From assembly GCA_030151135.1 (NCBI GenBank), contig JASLEQ010000811.1:1-5837 (forward strand): a DNA stretch of 5,837 nt, written 5' to 3'. Shown one piece after another: positions 1-5,837 of this stretch (its first letter is position 1; every line of letters starts with the position of its first letter). The position numbers and the translations under genes are program-made. Under the pieces are notes generated by a model. That model was not told where the DNA came from. It saw only the letters and a list, made by a program, of their open reading frames with translations, and did not search any database. The stretch is from Candidatus Sulfotelmatobacter sp. (GTDB lineage: Bacteria > Acidobacteriota > Terriglobia > Terriglobales > SbA1).

Positions 1-543
1 GGGCACGCCACTGATCATCTCTCGCAGAATCCGAATGTGCGCGATGTTCTGGATACCCATTCCGCTGCCGATCGGTGCGCCCAAGGGCATGATGGTTGCG
101 GCTCCGGCGTCGATGAGGCGTTTGGCGAAGACGATGTCATCGGAAGTGTACGGAAGAACAGTAAAACCTTCCTTCACCAGCACGCGAGTGGCTTCGAGCG
201 TGGCCTGCACATCCGGATAGAGCGTGGCTTGATCGCCGATCACTTCGAGCTTGACCCAATCGGAGAGGCCGACTTCACGGCCGAGGCGAGCGGCGCGAAT
301 GGCTTCATCGGCGGTGTAGCATCCGGCGGTGTTCGGCAACAGGAAATACTTTTTGGGGTCAATGTAGTCGAGCAACGATTCCTTGCTGCGATCGAGATTC
401 ACGCGGCGAACGGCGACAGTAACCATCTCGGCGCCGCTGGCCTCGAGCGCCCGCGCTGTTTCCTGGAACGATTTGTACTTTCCCGTGCCAACAATAAGCC
501 GCGAGTGGAAAGAACGTCCGGCAATCATCAATGAGTCCGACAT
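1..543 (-). CDS. thiG: Thiazole synthase ThiG, N-terminal part (cut by window edge)
   Basis: ThiG is the cytoplasmic enzyme that condenses 1-deoxy-D-xylulose 5-phosphate, dehydroglycine (or glycine imine) and the ThiS thiocarboxylate into the thiazole phosphate of thiamine. The 181 residues visible begin [10 protein letters not shown] and carry the N-terminal strand 'RLIVGTGKY' (residues 15-23). The signature WVKLEVIGD (97-104 core) contains the Schiff-base lysine, K98 here, close to K96 of the Bacillus enzyme. The phosphate-binding stretch [13 protein letters not shown] (152-164) is also present. The family is about 255-265 residues, so roughly 75-80 C-terminal residues lie left of the window. 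The ATG at 543 is chosen because the next residues align directly with the family start; no strong Shine-Dalgarno precedes it. No thiS or other thi gene is adjacent on the upstream side. The frame is intact over the visible part. The family assignment is secure. Confidence 0.96.
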   Translation of the reverse strand, partial: MSDSLMIAGRSFHSRLIVGTGKYKSFQETARALEASGAEMVTVAVRRVNLDRSKESLLDYIDPKKYFLLPNTAGCYTADEAIRAARLGREVGLSDWVKLEVIGDQATLYPDVQATLEATRVLVKEGFTVLPYTSDDIVFAKRLIDAGAATIMPLGAPIGSGMGIQNIAHIRILREMISGVP

Positions 544-675
544 GGAGATATTGTAATGAAAAGGGCGACAGGTGCGCAGCGTAGTGGCGAAGAATGATTC
601 TGCAGGATGGTAATCGTCCGACACTCCTTTATTTTTGCTGATGTGAGAAGGGCAGCCGGCCGGGGAGACGTTGGC
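544..675. other. Intergenic region between the membrane protein and thiG
   Basis: No gene is supported here. On the minus strand an AAAGGAG motif (624-630) resembles a Shine-Dalgarno site. It overlaps a GTG (622-624) that is in frame with thiG 27 codons upstream, so the spacing is too short for it to serve that GTG, and no conserved ThiG residues lie in the extension. I see no TPP riboswitch core elements and no clear terminator with a T-run. A weak promoter for thiG cannot be excluded. Confidence 0.4.
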
Positions 676-999
676 TCACAAAGTCCCGCGCCCGGCGCTC
701 GGCCCTGAATCACCGTCCTCGTCAGTGCCAGCCTCGCTTTTGACAAGTAGTCCAAGGCCGGTAAAACAGGCCGCGAGAGCTAATCCGATAAACTCGGACA
801 CGATACGGTCAAGTTTGGTGAGCGCGGAGATTACGTGTCCTCCGACCCAGAACAAGAGACCGGCAATGACAAATAGGAGTGCTGCCAGGCCGCGTAGCAG
901 AACTTTGGTCGTTGAATGAGTGGAGATTGGTGACCTCCAGAGGATCGGGTGTCGACTATGAGGTTGTCGGTTGCTCCGCCTCTGCGTACAGTTCATCAA
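676..999 (-). CDS. Small two-helix membrane protein, function unknown
   Basis: A frame of 107 codons from the ATG at 999 (a second ATG follows at 996). I do not recognise the family. Residues about 32-54 (LLRGLAALLFVIAGLLFW core) and about 68-87 (FIGLALAACFTGLGLLV) form two hydrophobic segments, separated by a short polar link with K and D/R residues. The C-terminal tail is acidic, Gly/Ser-rich and probably disordered. The first 30 residues are Arg/His/Ser-rich and unlike a normal membrane-protein N-terminus. The first ATG lies 44 bases inside the end of the acyl-CoA synthetase gene. A strong Shine-Dalgarno GGAGGT (933-938) lies after the synthetase stop, but the codon at normal spacing is ATC (925-927, codon 25), so the true start is uncertain. 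The hydrophobic pattern and co-directional placement support a real gene; the N-terminus is doubtful. Confidence 0.6.
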   Translation of the reverse strand: MMNCTQRRSNRQPHSRHPILWRSPISTHSTTKVLLRGLAALLFVIAGLLFWVGGHVISALTKLDRIVSEFIGLALAACFTGLGLLVKSEAGTDEDGDSGPSAGRGTL

Positions 1000-2752
1000 T
1001 CTGTTTCTTATACCGCTCTTCCACTACTCTCCGCCGCAGTTTCATCGTTGGCGTCAGGACGCCATTGTCGGGGGTGAACTCATCGGCTACTACGATTACT
1101 CGTTTGAGCTTCTCAAAACGCGCCAGATTGCGGTTGACTTCTTCGACCATGCTTTCGTATAGGCTTTGCACCTTGGAATTTGCAATCAGGTCCGCACGAG
1201 TTTTGAACGCAACCCCATTGTCCCGCGCCCAGCCTTCCAGAGCTGTGAAATTCGGCGAGATCATGACTGCGGGAAACTTTCGCCGGTCACCAATGATCGC
1301 TGGCACTCCGACGTACGGATTCAGTTTCAACGCATTCTCGATTGGCTGTGGTGCGATGAACTTTCCGCCGGACGTCTTGATCAGGTCTTTCTTTCGATCG
1401 GTGACCGACAGATATCCATCGGCATCGATATTGCCGATATCGCCTGTCTTGAACCACTCGCCTTCGAAGGCATTCTTCGTCTCTTCCGGACGATTCCAAT
1501 ATCCCTTAAATACAGACGGACCGCGCACAAGAATCTCGCCATCTTCGGCAATGCGCACCTCGATGTTTGGCATGATCTTGCCCACCGTGCCGATGCGGTG
1601 GTTCGTGGGGGTGTTGAGGGCGATGACGGGAGAAGTTTCGGTGAGGCCGTAACCTTCATGAATGCGAATGCCAACGGTGGCGTACCATTCCGCGAGCTCG
1701 CGCCCCAAGGGCGCGCCTCCGGCAATGAAAGTCTCGACGCGTCCCCCAAGGCCTTCGCGAATTTTCGAGAACACCAGTTGATTCGCCTTACTCCATATCC
1801 TCGATCTTGGAAGTTTGCCGGCGAGCGTTTCAGGCTTGTGCTTTTTTCCAACCGATAGCGCCCACTTGAAGATGAGGCTGTTGGGAAAGCCCTTTGTCTT
1901 GTGCATCGCCTGGCCGTAAATTTTTTCGTAGACGCGGGGAACCGCAATGAAAAGCGACGGGCGAACTTCCAGCAGGGTTTCGGGCAGCCGCTCGATGAAA
2001 GGACAATAGGCAAGGACGACGCCGTGATAGAGCATGGCGAAGTCCAAATGCCGCGCCGTGATGTGGCACAACGGCAAGAAAGAGATGCTCATCATCCCGG
2101 GATAGATACTGAATCCCAAGAGCGAGCATTGGATGTTCGAAGCGATGTTCCCATGGGTCAACATCACTCCCTTGGAATTTCCAGTTGTGCCGGAGGTGTA
2201 GACGATGGTCGCCAGGTCGTCGGGTTGGATGGATCGCGCCTGACGTTCGAGTTCCGGGCCGAGTTCATCGGGCCCTTGTGTCAGAATCGTGCCCATGTTC
2301 ACGCATTTGTCTTTATGAGGAGCCAGATCTCCGGCGAATTCCAGCGTGTCCATGACAATGATCTTCTCGATCTTCGTCTGATCCAGAACAGAAAGAATCT
2401 TGTGCAGATGAAGGCCGGAGGAAACGAAGATCACACGGCAGGCGGCATCGTTGAGTACGAATGCCGTCTGTTCCGGCGTAAGAGTGGTGTAAAGCGGAAC
2501 TGTGACGGCTCCGAGGAGCAAGCTGGCGAGATCGGCGGTCGACCACTCGGGGCGGTTCTCGCTGAGAATGGCAATCCGGTCTCCGCGGCGGATACCCATT
2601 CCATGCAGCGCGTGTACGGTTCGCGAGACGTTCTGCCCAAACTGGCGCGACGAAATCGGCAGCCACTTTCCGCCCTCACGGTAGAGTTGCACCCGGTCGA
2701 GGTTGCGGCCGACCGCAGTAAAGAAGATATCGTTCAGGGTGAGAAGACTCAT
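956..2752 (-). CDS. Long-chain fatty acyl-CoA synthetase (AMP-forming), FadD15-like
   Basis: Activates fatty acids with ATP to acyl-adenylate and then acyl-CoA, feeding lipid synthesis or beta-oxidation; likely cytoplasmic or peripheral at the membrane. At 598 residues it matches the bacterial FAA1/FadD15-type (COG1022) ligases. All adenylate-forming core motifs are visible in order: the P-loop [12 protein letters not shown] (184-195) followed by VMLTHGN; the FLPLCHI segment (225-231); GGAPLG (345-350); EGYGLTETS (366-374); FKTGD with the ribose-binding Asp (434-438); the hinge region [16 protein letters not shown] (449-464); and the C-terminal catalytic-lysine motif TPTMKLRR with K571. The ATG at 2752 gives the expected N-terminus ([13 protein letters not shown]); no strong Shine-Dalgarno is seen. 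It is divergent from the redoxin gene, with 176 bases between them, and leads the minus-strand gene series. Exact chain-length preference cannot be read from the sequence. Confidence 0.95.
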   Translation of the reverse strand: MSLLTLNDIFFTAVGRNLDRVQLYREGGKWLPISSRQFGQNVSRTVHALHGMGIRRGDRIAILSENRPEWSTADLASLLLGAVTVPLYTTLTPEQTAFVLNDAACRVIFVSSGLHLHKILSVLDQTKIEKIIVMDTLEFAGDLAPHKDKCVNMGTILTQGPDELGPELERQARSIQPDDLATIVYTSGTTGNSKGVMLTHGNIASNIQCSLLGFSIYPGMMSISFLPLCHITARHLDFAMLYHGVVLAYCPFIERLPETLLEVRPSLFIAVPRVYEKIYGQAMHKTKGFPNSLIFKWALSVGKKHKPETLAGKLPRSRIWSKANQLVFSKIREGLGGRVETFIAGGAPLGRELAEWYATVGIRIHEGYGLTETSPVIALNTPTNHRIGTVGKIMPNIEVRIAEDGEILVRGPSVFKGYWNRPEETKNAFEGEWFKTGDIGNIDADGYLSVTDRKKDLIKTSGGKFIAPQPIENALKLNPYVGVPAIIGDRRKFPAVMISPNFTALEGWARDNGVAFKTRADLIANSKVQSLYESMVEEVNRNLARFEKLKRVIVVADEFTPDNGVLTPTMKLRRRVVEERYKKQIDELYAEAEQPTTS

Positions 2753-2868
2753 GGCGTGATTCGGGATCGTGGGCGCAGACCAGTCCCAATACTTGGAAAA
2801 TGTACTGGTTTTCAGCTGCTTTCGGCAATGTCAAACACTGTTCACCTGGGTACCGATGTGCTTCGGGT

Positions 2869-2897
2869 TTGCTACGTGGGTCGCCGCACGATATTCT
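2869..2897 (+). promoter_or_regulatory. Candidate sigma-70-type promoter of the redoxin gene
   Basis: TTGCTA (2869-2874, 4 of 6 matches to the -35 consensus) and TATTCT (2892-2897, 4 of 6 to the -10 consensus) are separated by exactly 17 bases. Transcription would begin near 2904, leaving a leader of about 25 bases before the ATG at 2929. This was found by eye; such matches occur by chance, so it is only a candidate. Confidence 0.4.
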
Positions 2898-2904
2898 GGG
2901 CAAC

Positions 2905-2923
2905 AACTCCCGTGGGGGGAGTT
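2905..2923 (+). promoter_or_regulatory. Leader hairpin covering the first ribosome binding site
   Basis: AACTCCC (2905-2911) pairs perfectly with GGGAGTT (2917-2923) over a 5-base loop. The right arm contains part of the Shine-Dalgarno GGGGGGAG (2914-2921) that serves the ATG at 2929. If formed in the mRNA, the stem would hide that site, or it could act as a 5'-end stabiliser, because the predicted transcript starts almost at its base. Pairing is seen directly; any regulatory role is inference. Confidence 0.4.
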
Positions 2924-2928
2924 TCAGA

Positions 2929-3501
2929 ATGCAGATAAAGGTTTCAAGCCTGCTTATCTCTGCAGTAATGCTGGCCGGAATGATGACTACCCCTGCTCCG
3001 GCTTCCGCACAGACGAAAAACAAGGAGGGATCAAACATGCCCAAAGTGGGCGATGTGGCTCCCGATTTCACGCTGAAGTATTTCGATGGCAACGATCTCA
3101 AGGAAATGAAGCTGAGCGATTATCGGGGCAAAAAGAACGTTGTCCTGGCCTTTTACATTTTCGCTTTCACCGGTGGTTGAACCCAGCAGATGAAGAACTT
3201 CCAGGCGAACCTGAAAACCCTGGAAGCTTCTGACACCCAAGTTTTGGGTGTGAGCATGGACAGCCCCTTCTCCAACAAAGCCTTTGCTGACCAGATTGGA
3301 GTCACCTTCCCCCTGCTGAGTGACTGGGGCGGCAAAGTTACCCGCGAGTACGGAATCTACAAAGACGAATACCAGGCGCCACGACGGGTGAATTTCCTGA
3401 TCGGCAAAGACGGGAAGATCATCGAGGAACAGATCGATAAGGATGCGATCGATCCAAAACACATCGTCGATACGTGCGCACGGCCTAAGATGAAGGGCTA
3501 A
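2929..3501 (+). CDS. Selenocysteine-containing peroxiredoxin (AhpC/TSA-type redoxin) with signal peptide
   Basis: Predicted thiol/selenol peroxidase reducing peroxides. Reading through one in-frame TGA gives 190 residues. Residues 1-27 form a signal peptide (K4, a hydrophobic run, then APASA before Gln), so the mature protein should be exported. The redoxin domain starts at about residue 37 ([12 protein letters not shown]). Position 84 is encoded by TGA (3178-3180) within [14 protein letters not shown], exactly the place of the peroxidatic Cys in the family T-x-x-C motif, with T81 present. The later motifs [16 protein letters not shown] and [13 protein letters not shown], with the likely catalytic Arg R153, continue in the same frame after the TGA. 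C183 near the C-terminus is the only cysteine of the mature chain and may resolve the selenenic acid. The family's usual Pro of P-x-x-x-T-x-x-C is Ile77. A SECIS-like hairpin follows the TGA. The start at 2929 has Shine-Dalgarno GGGGGGAG 7 bases upstream. Alternative: a nonsense-mutated Cys enzyme, judged less likely. Confidence 0.88.
3022..3039 (+). promoter_or_regulatory. Internal ribosome binding site and second in-frame start (ATG 3037)
   Basis: AAGGAGG (3022-3028) lies 8 bases before an ATG at 3037-3039, which is in frame with the redoxin as codon 37. Starting here removes the signal peptide and gives a 154-residue product beginning [11 protein letters not shown], the typical N-terminus and length of cytoplasmic single-domain redoxins, with selenocysteine at position 48. 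This site is closer to the ideal Shine-Dalgarno than the one for the longer form. Either both starts are used or this is the principal one. Confidence 0.55.
3178..3180 (+). other. In-frame TGA read as selenocysteine (Sec84)
   Basis: The TGA falls between GGTGGT and ACCCAG, at the peroxidatic cysteine position of the redoxin fold. The coding frame on both sides is continuous and family-like, without any other stop or frameshift until TAA at 3499. An automatic annotation would cut the gene into an 83-residue piece and a 103-residue piece. Confidence 0.85.
3192..3230 (+). promoter_or_regulatory. Bacterial SECIS-like stem-loop
   Basis: The lower stem GAAG (3192-3195) / CTTC (3227-3230) is followed by a two-base AA bulge (3196-3197). 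The upper stem is a perfect 8 bp, CTTCCAGG (3198-3205) / CCTGGAAG (3219-3226), and the apical loop is 13 bases (3206-3218). The loop begins 25 bases after the TGA and has G as its second base. Known bacterial SECIS elements have the apical loop about 16-37 bases after the UGA, with a G in the first two loop positions; both conditions are met. It would recruit SelB carrying Sec-tRNA. It lies inside the coding sequence, as bacterial SECIS elements do. Confidence 0.78.
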
Positions 3502-3539
3502 AGCTGGACGAGCAAAAGGAAAGCGATCGTTCAAGGGAT

Positions 3540-3576
3540 GCCCCACTTCTGACGTGATTCGCGGAGGTGGGGCTTT
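3540..3576 (+). terminator. Hairpin terminator candidate after the redoxin
   Basis: GCCCCAC (3540-3546) pairs with GTGGGGC (3567-3573). The stem can extend inward through TTCTG (3547-3551) / CGGAG (3562-3566) with G-U pairs. It begins 38 bases after the redoxin stop and is followed only by a short TTT (3574-3576), so it may be a weak intrinsic terminator. Similar GCCCCAC/GTGGGGC hairpins, as I recall, are frequent between acidobacterial genes, so it could also be one of those repeats. Confidence 0.5.
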
Positions 3577-3753
3577 CACTTGCCTCTAATCCAGTACTGC
3601 CAGAAGCCCTTATACGCCCTTGATTTGCGGCGAGTCCCCCGTTCGTAATCCTATCGGTGTTACCCACCGAGGAAACTAAAGCGTCTCTATGGTGTTTACA
3701 AATCCGTGAGTAAGATCAGCATGAACGGATTTCGGTTCCGTCGAGGCAGAGAC
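3577..3753. promoter_or_regulatory. Upstream region of the FecR/DUF6600-type gene
   Basis: No gene is supported. A weak promoter candidate is TTGATT (3620-3625) and CGTAAT (3644-3649) with 18 bases between. A 6-bp hairpin TCGGTG (3654-3659) / CACCGA (3665-3670) sits about 85 bases before the chosen start and could be an operator or leader structure. Both are found by eye and uncertain. Confidence 0.25.
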
Positions 3754-5739
3754 ATGAAGAGACGTAATCTGTGGGGCTGGATCCTTATCCTAACCAGCGT
3801 TGCTTTTGTTTTGCAGTTTTCAAGCGCAGCTATCGCGCAAGACGACGACCAAGGCGCGCAGGATCAACCGGCACAAGACCCTCCGGGACGCGTCGGGCGC
3901 CTGGACTATTCGCAAGGGTCGGTCTCGTTCCGGCCCGCCGGTGAGGATGACTGGGTTGGCGCAGTCCCCAATCGACCCATTGTCAGCGGCGACGATCTCT
4001 GGGCAGACCAGGATTCGCGGGCAGAAGTGCATGTGGGCTCGGCCGCGATTCGCCTGGACGCTCAGACGGGAATCACTTTCCTGACGCTGGACGACAACAC
4101 CACACAGATCCGTCTGGCGCAGGGATCTCTGATCGTGCGGGTGCGTCATGTGGATGACGACGACACGTATGAGATCGATACGCCGAACATCGCGCTGACG
4201 GTCCTGCAGCCTGGCGAATATCGCATCAACGTCAGTCCGGACGGCAGCCGCACCGACGTGACAACGTGGCATGGTCGCGGTCAGGTGACCGGCGGCGGCC
4301 TTTCTTACACCGTGGTTGCCGGACAGACCGCGAACTTCACTGGAAATCAGGATCATCTCGACTATGACCTGGGCCAGGTTGCGGATCGCGATGGTTTTGA
4401 TGATTGGGCTTTCGAGCGCGACGATCGCGAAGATCGCGCCGACTCAGCCAACTACGTCTCGCGCGAGATGACGGGCTATGAGGATCTCGATGAATACGGC
4501 GACTGGAATTATGTAGCGGGCTACGGGCCCTGCTGGCGTCCGCGCGCCGTGGTTGCCGGATGGGCTCCGTATCGCTTCGGCCACTGGGTCTATGTTGGGC
4601 GTTGGGGCTGGACGTGGGTGGAAGATGAGCCCTGGGGATTCGCTCCGTTTCACTATGGACGTTGGGCGTTCGTGAGCGGAGGTTGGTTCTGGGTTCCAGG
4701 ACCAGTAGTGGTACGTCCCGTATGGGCGCCTGCTCTGGTGGCATTCGTCGGCGGTGGGCCGGGATTCCGATTCGCCGCAGGTGCAGGTGTGGGTTGGTTC
4801 CCGCTGGCTCCCGGTGAAGTTTATGTGCCGGGTTATCGCGTCAGCCGTACGTACGTAAATAACGTGAACATCACCAATACGACGGTGAATGTCACGAAAG
4901 TGACGAACGTCTACAACACGACGATCATCAATCGGAATACGACGGTCAATAACATCACCTATGTGAACCAGCGGGTAGGGAATGGCGTGACGGTGGTCTC
5001 CCACGATGCCTTTGTCAACGCGCGTCCGGCATCGCAGAACCTGATGAAAGTAGACCAGCGCGAAATCGAGTCTGCCCGCGTAACTCATGTGGTGTCGGCC
5101 GAGCCGGTACGTGCCAGCGTGATGGGTTCAGGGCGCCCGGCGCCGGTGAAACCGCCATCGGCGGTGTTAACTCGACCAGTGGTCGCGGTAAGGACGCCGC
5201 CTCCTGTCCCGCGTCCGATTGAGCAGCGGCAGGCGGAATCCGGCGGCCACCTGAACGAACAAGCCCTGGTGCGGCCGGTGGGTCCGTCGCATCCGGCACC
5301 GGTGAATCAGAACGAGCGCCCGCAGCAAAATAACGAGCGCCAGCCGGCGAACCAGGAAGGCTTCCGCTCCTTCGGTCAGCCGAATGAGGCGCAAAGCAAT
5401 GTGAAGCCGATGTTACGGTCACAACCGCGAGTCTACGAACAACAGGGATCTGCGCCCACGGAGAATCGGACAACGGAGAACAGCACTCCCCAGCCCGAGA
5501 ACCGCATGGCGCAAAGCGAGAACCGGCCGGAGCCTCAACAAAACCGGCAGTTCCAGCCTCCGCAGGGGGGCCATCCGTTAGTGCGGCCTGCGCCGCCGGT
5601 TCGCACTCCTTCTCCGGAGCAGGAACAACGGCAGCAGCAGAAGTTTAACCAGTGGCAGCAGCAGCGGCAGTCTACGCCGGCCCCCAAGCCGCAGCCACAA
5701 CCGTCGCGTCCTGCGGAAGCGAGGCCCTCGAAGCACTGA
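3754..5739 (+). CDS. Secreted FecR-like / DUF6600-type tryptophan-rich protein
   Basis: A 661-residue exported protein of unknown function. Residues 1-28 are a signal peptide (KRR, a hydrophobic core, then AAIA before Gln29). Residues about 46-200 resemble a FecR-type beta domain (GRVGRLDYSQGSVSFRP, then LDAQTGITFL, LAQGSLIVRV, IDTPNIALTVLQPGEYRINV). An acidic linker (200-250) leads to a Trp/Gly/Tyr-rich segment (about 250-355) with repeated patterns such as GHWVYVGRWGWTWV, EPWGFAPFHYGRW and GWFWVPG, the style of DUF6600 proteins. Residues 368-406 are an Asn/Thr/Val-rich repeat stretch. From about 450 on the chain is a disordered Pro/Gln/Asn/Arg-rich tail with several ENR motifs and poly-Gln. 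There is one Cys (C260). The ATG at 3754 is preferred over GTG 3706 and ATG 3721: GAGG (3743-3746) is 7 bases upstream and it gives a compact signal peptide. It is probably periplasmic or surface-bound; no anti-sigma partner is nearby. Confidence 0.88.
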   Translation: MKRRNLWGWILILTSVAFVLQFSSAAIAQDDDQGAQDQPAQDPPGRVGRLDYSQGSVSFRPAGEDDWVGAVPNRPIVSGDDLWADQDSRAEVHVGSAAIRLDAQTGITFLTLDDNTTQIRLAQGSLIVRVRHVDDDDTYEIDTPNIALTVLQPGEYRINVSPDGSRTDVTTWHGRGQVTGGGLSYTVVAGQTANFTGNQDHLDYDLGQVADRDGFDDWAFERDDREDRADSANYVSREMTGYEDLDEYGDWNYVAGYGPCWRPRAVVAGWAPYRFGHWVYVGRWGWTWVEDEPWGFAPFHYGRWAFVSGGWFWVPGPVVVRPVWAPALVAFVGGGPGFRFAAGAGVGWFPLAPGEVYVPGYRVSRTYVNNVNITNTTVNVTKVTNVYNTTIINRNTTVNNITYVNQRVGNGVTVVSHDAFVNARPASQNLMKVDQREIESARVTHVVSAEPVRASVMGSGRPAPVKPPSAVLTRPVVAVRTPPPVPRPIEQRQAESGGHLNEQALVRPVGPSHPAPVNQNERPQQNNERQPANQEGFRSFGQPNEAQSNVKPMLRSQPRVYEQQGSAPTENRTTENSTPQPENRMAQSENRPEPQQNRQFQPPQGGHPLVRPAPPVRTPSPEQEQRQQQKFNQWQQQRQSTPAPKPQPQPSRPAEARPSKH

Positions 5740-5837
5740 GGTTTGACTGTCCCACCTCGCCTTGTGTAGGGTTCGCATGAGGCATGCGGTTGCGGACCAC
5801 AAATCGAATCTTGAATACGCCGGGAGATCGAACCGTT
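5740..5837. other. Terminal intergenic stretch
   Basis: No gene is supported in the last 98 bases. A perfect 6-bp hairpin CGCATG (5774-5779) / CATGCG (5783-5788) with a 3-base loop follows the upstream gene by 34 bases. It lacks a T-run, so it is at best a weak terminator or a protein-binding palindrome. Confidence 0.3.

Larger units (their letters stand above)
2753..2928. promoter_or_regulatory. Divergent intergenic region with candidate promoters
   Basis: This region separates two divergent genes and should hold both promoters. Toward the synthetase (minus strand), a perfect TTGACA lies at 2829-2834, but no good -10 box sits 16-18 bases downstream. An inverted repeat ACCAGT (2779-2784) / ACTGGT (2804-2809) lies between that box and the synthetase start and could be an operator. 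The candidate promoter and leader hairpin for the redoxin are listed separately. Confidence 0.4.

Noticed and set aside
541..624. N-terminally extended ThiG from GTG 624
   Set aside because: In frame, but the AAAGGAG overlaps the GTG itself so spacing is wrong, and the 27 extra residues do not resemble ThiG.
544..675. TPP riboswitch or thiS upstream of thiG
   Set aside because: No conserved thi-box core segments were seen, and no short frame ends in the Gly-Gly of ThiS.
1901..2938. Long plus-strand open frame (345 codons) opposite the acyl-CoA synthetase, and a similar one at 879-1652
   Set aside because: Both lie antisense to a gene with full family motifs, show no recognisable domain, and are explained by high GC third-position bias.
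3190..3501. Separate 103-residue gene after the TGA
   Set aside because: It begins in the middle of the redoxin fold, lacks its own Shine-Dalgarno, and continues the same frame as the upstream part; it is the C-terminal part of the selenoprotein.
2929..3501. Redoxin as a pseudogene with a nonsense mutation
   Set aside because: The only lesion is a TGA at the exact catalytic Cys position, followed by a SECIS-like hairpin, with no frameshift or other decay. It cannot be fully excluded without knowing whether the genome has Sec machinery.
3031..3579. Minus-strand open frame (182 codons) opposite the redoxin
   Set aside because: Antisense shadow of the redoxin; no domain recognised and it runs through the terminator hairpin.
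3689..3709. Tiny leader peptide (six codons, ATG 3689 to TGA) before the DUF6600-type gene
   Set aside because: The nearest purine-rich site is about 16 bases away and there is no attenuator structure after it; probably chance.
3706..3753. Earlier starts GTG 3706 or ATG 3721 for the DUF6600-type protein
   Set aside because: They add an Arg-rich extension before a complete signal peptide and lack a good Shine-Dalgarno, whereas ATG 3754 has GAGG at 7 bases.

Overview
The window looks like a chromosomal segment of an acidobacterium (Terriglobia/Koribacter-like). This rests on protein style rather than a database search: a secreted FecR-like/tryptophan-rich (DUF6600-type) protein with a Pro/Gln/Asn-rich tail, a selenocysteine-type redoxin, and moderately high GC. 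There are five protein genes. No tRNA, rRNA, CRISPR array or mobile element was seen.

Left part, minus strand (1-2752). A 598-residue long-chain acyl-CoA synthetase (956-2752) is followed by a small two-helix membrane protein of unknown function (676-999, overlapping the synthetase end if its first ATG is used). About 130 bases further on is the N-terminal 181 residues of thiazole synthase ThiG (1-543), cut by the window edge. All three could share a transcript, but their functions do not obviously belong together.

Middle (2753-3753). A 176-base divergent intergenic region separates the synthetase from a plus-strand redoxin gene at 2929-3501. This is the highlight. The redoxin frame is interrupted by one in-frame TGA (3178-3180), exactly where the family has its peroxidatic cysteine (F-T-G-G-TGA-T-Q-Q-M). 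The TGA is followed by a strong stem-loop (3192-3230) that fits bacterial SECIS geometry, so the gene most likely encodes a selenocysteine peroxiredoxin. It also carries a signal peptide with its own Shine-Dalgarno (SD) site, and a second in-frame ATG at 3037 with a near-perfect SD site, just after the predicted cleavage point. One gene may therefore make both an exported and a cytoplasmic selenoenzyme. A hairpin covers the SD site of the exported form only. A terminator-like hairpin follows the gene.

Right part (3754-5739). A secreted protein of about 661 residues has a signal peptide, a FecR-like beta domain, a Trp/Gly/Tyr-rich DUF6600-type segment, an Asn/Thr/Val repeat stretch and a long disordered Pro/Gln/Asn tail. 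The last 98 bases hold no recognisable gene.

The redoxin depends on selenocysteine machinery (selA, selB, selC, selD) that must be encoded elsewhere; none of it lies in this window.
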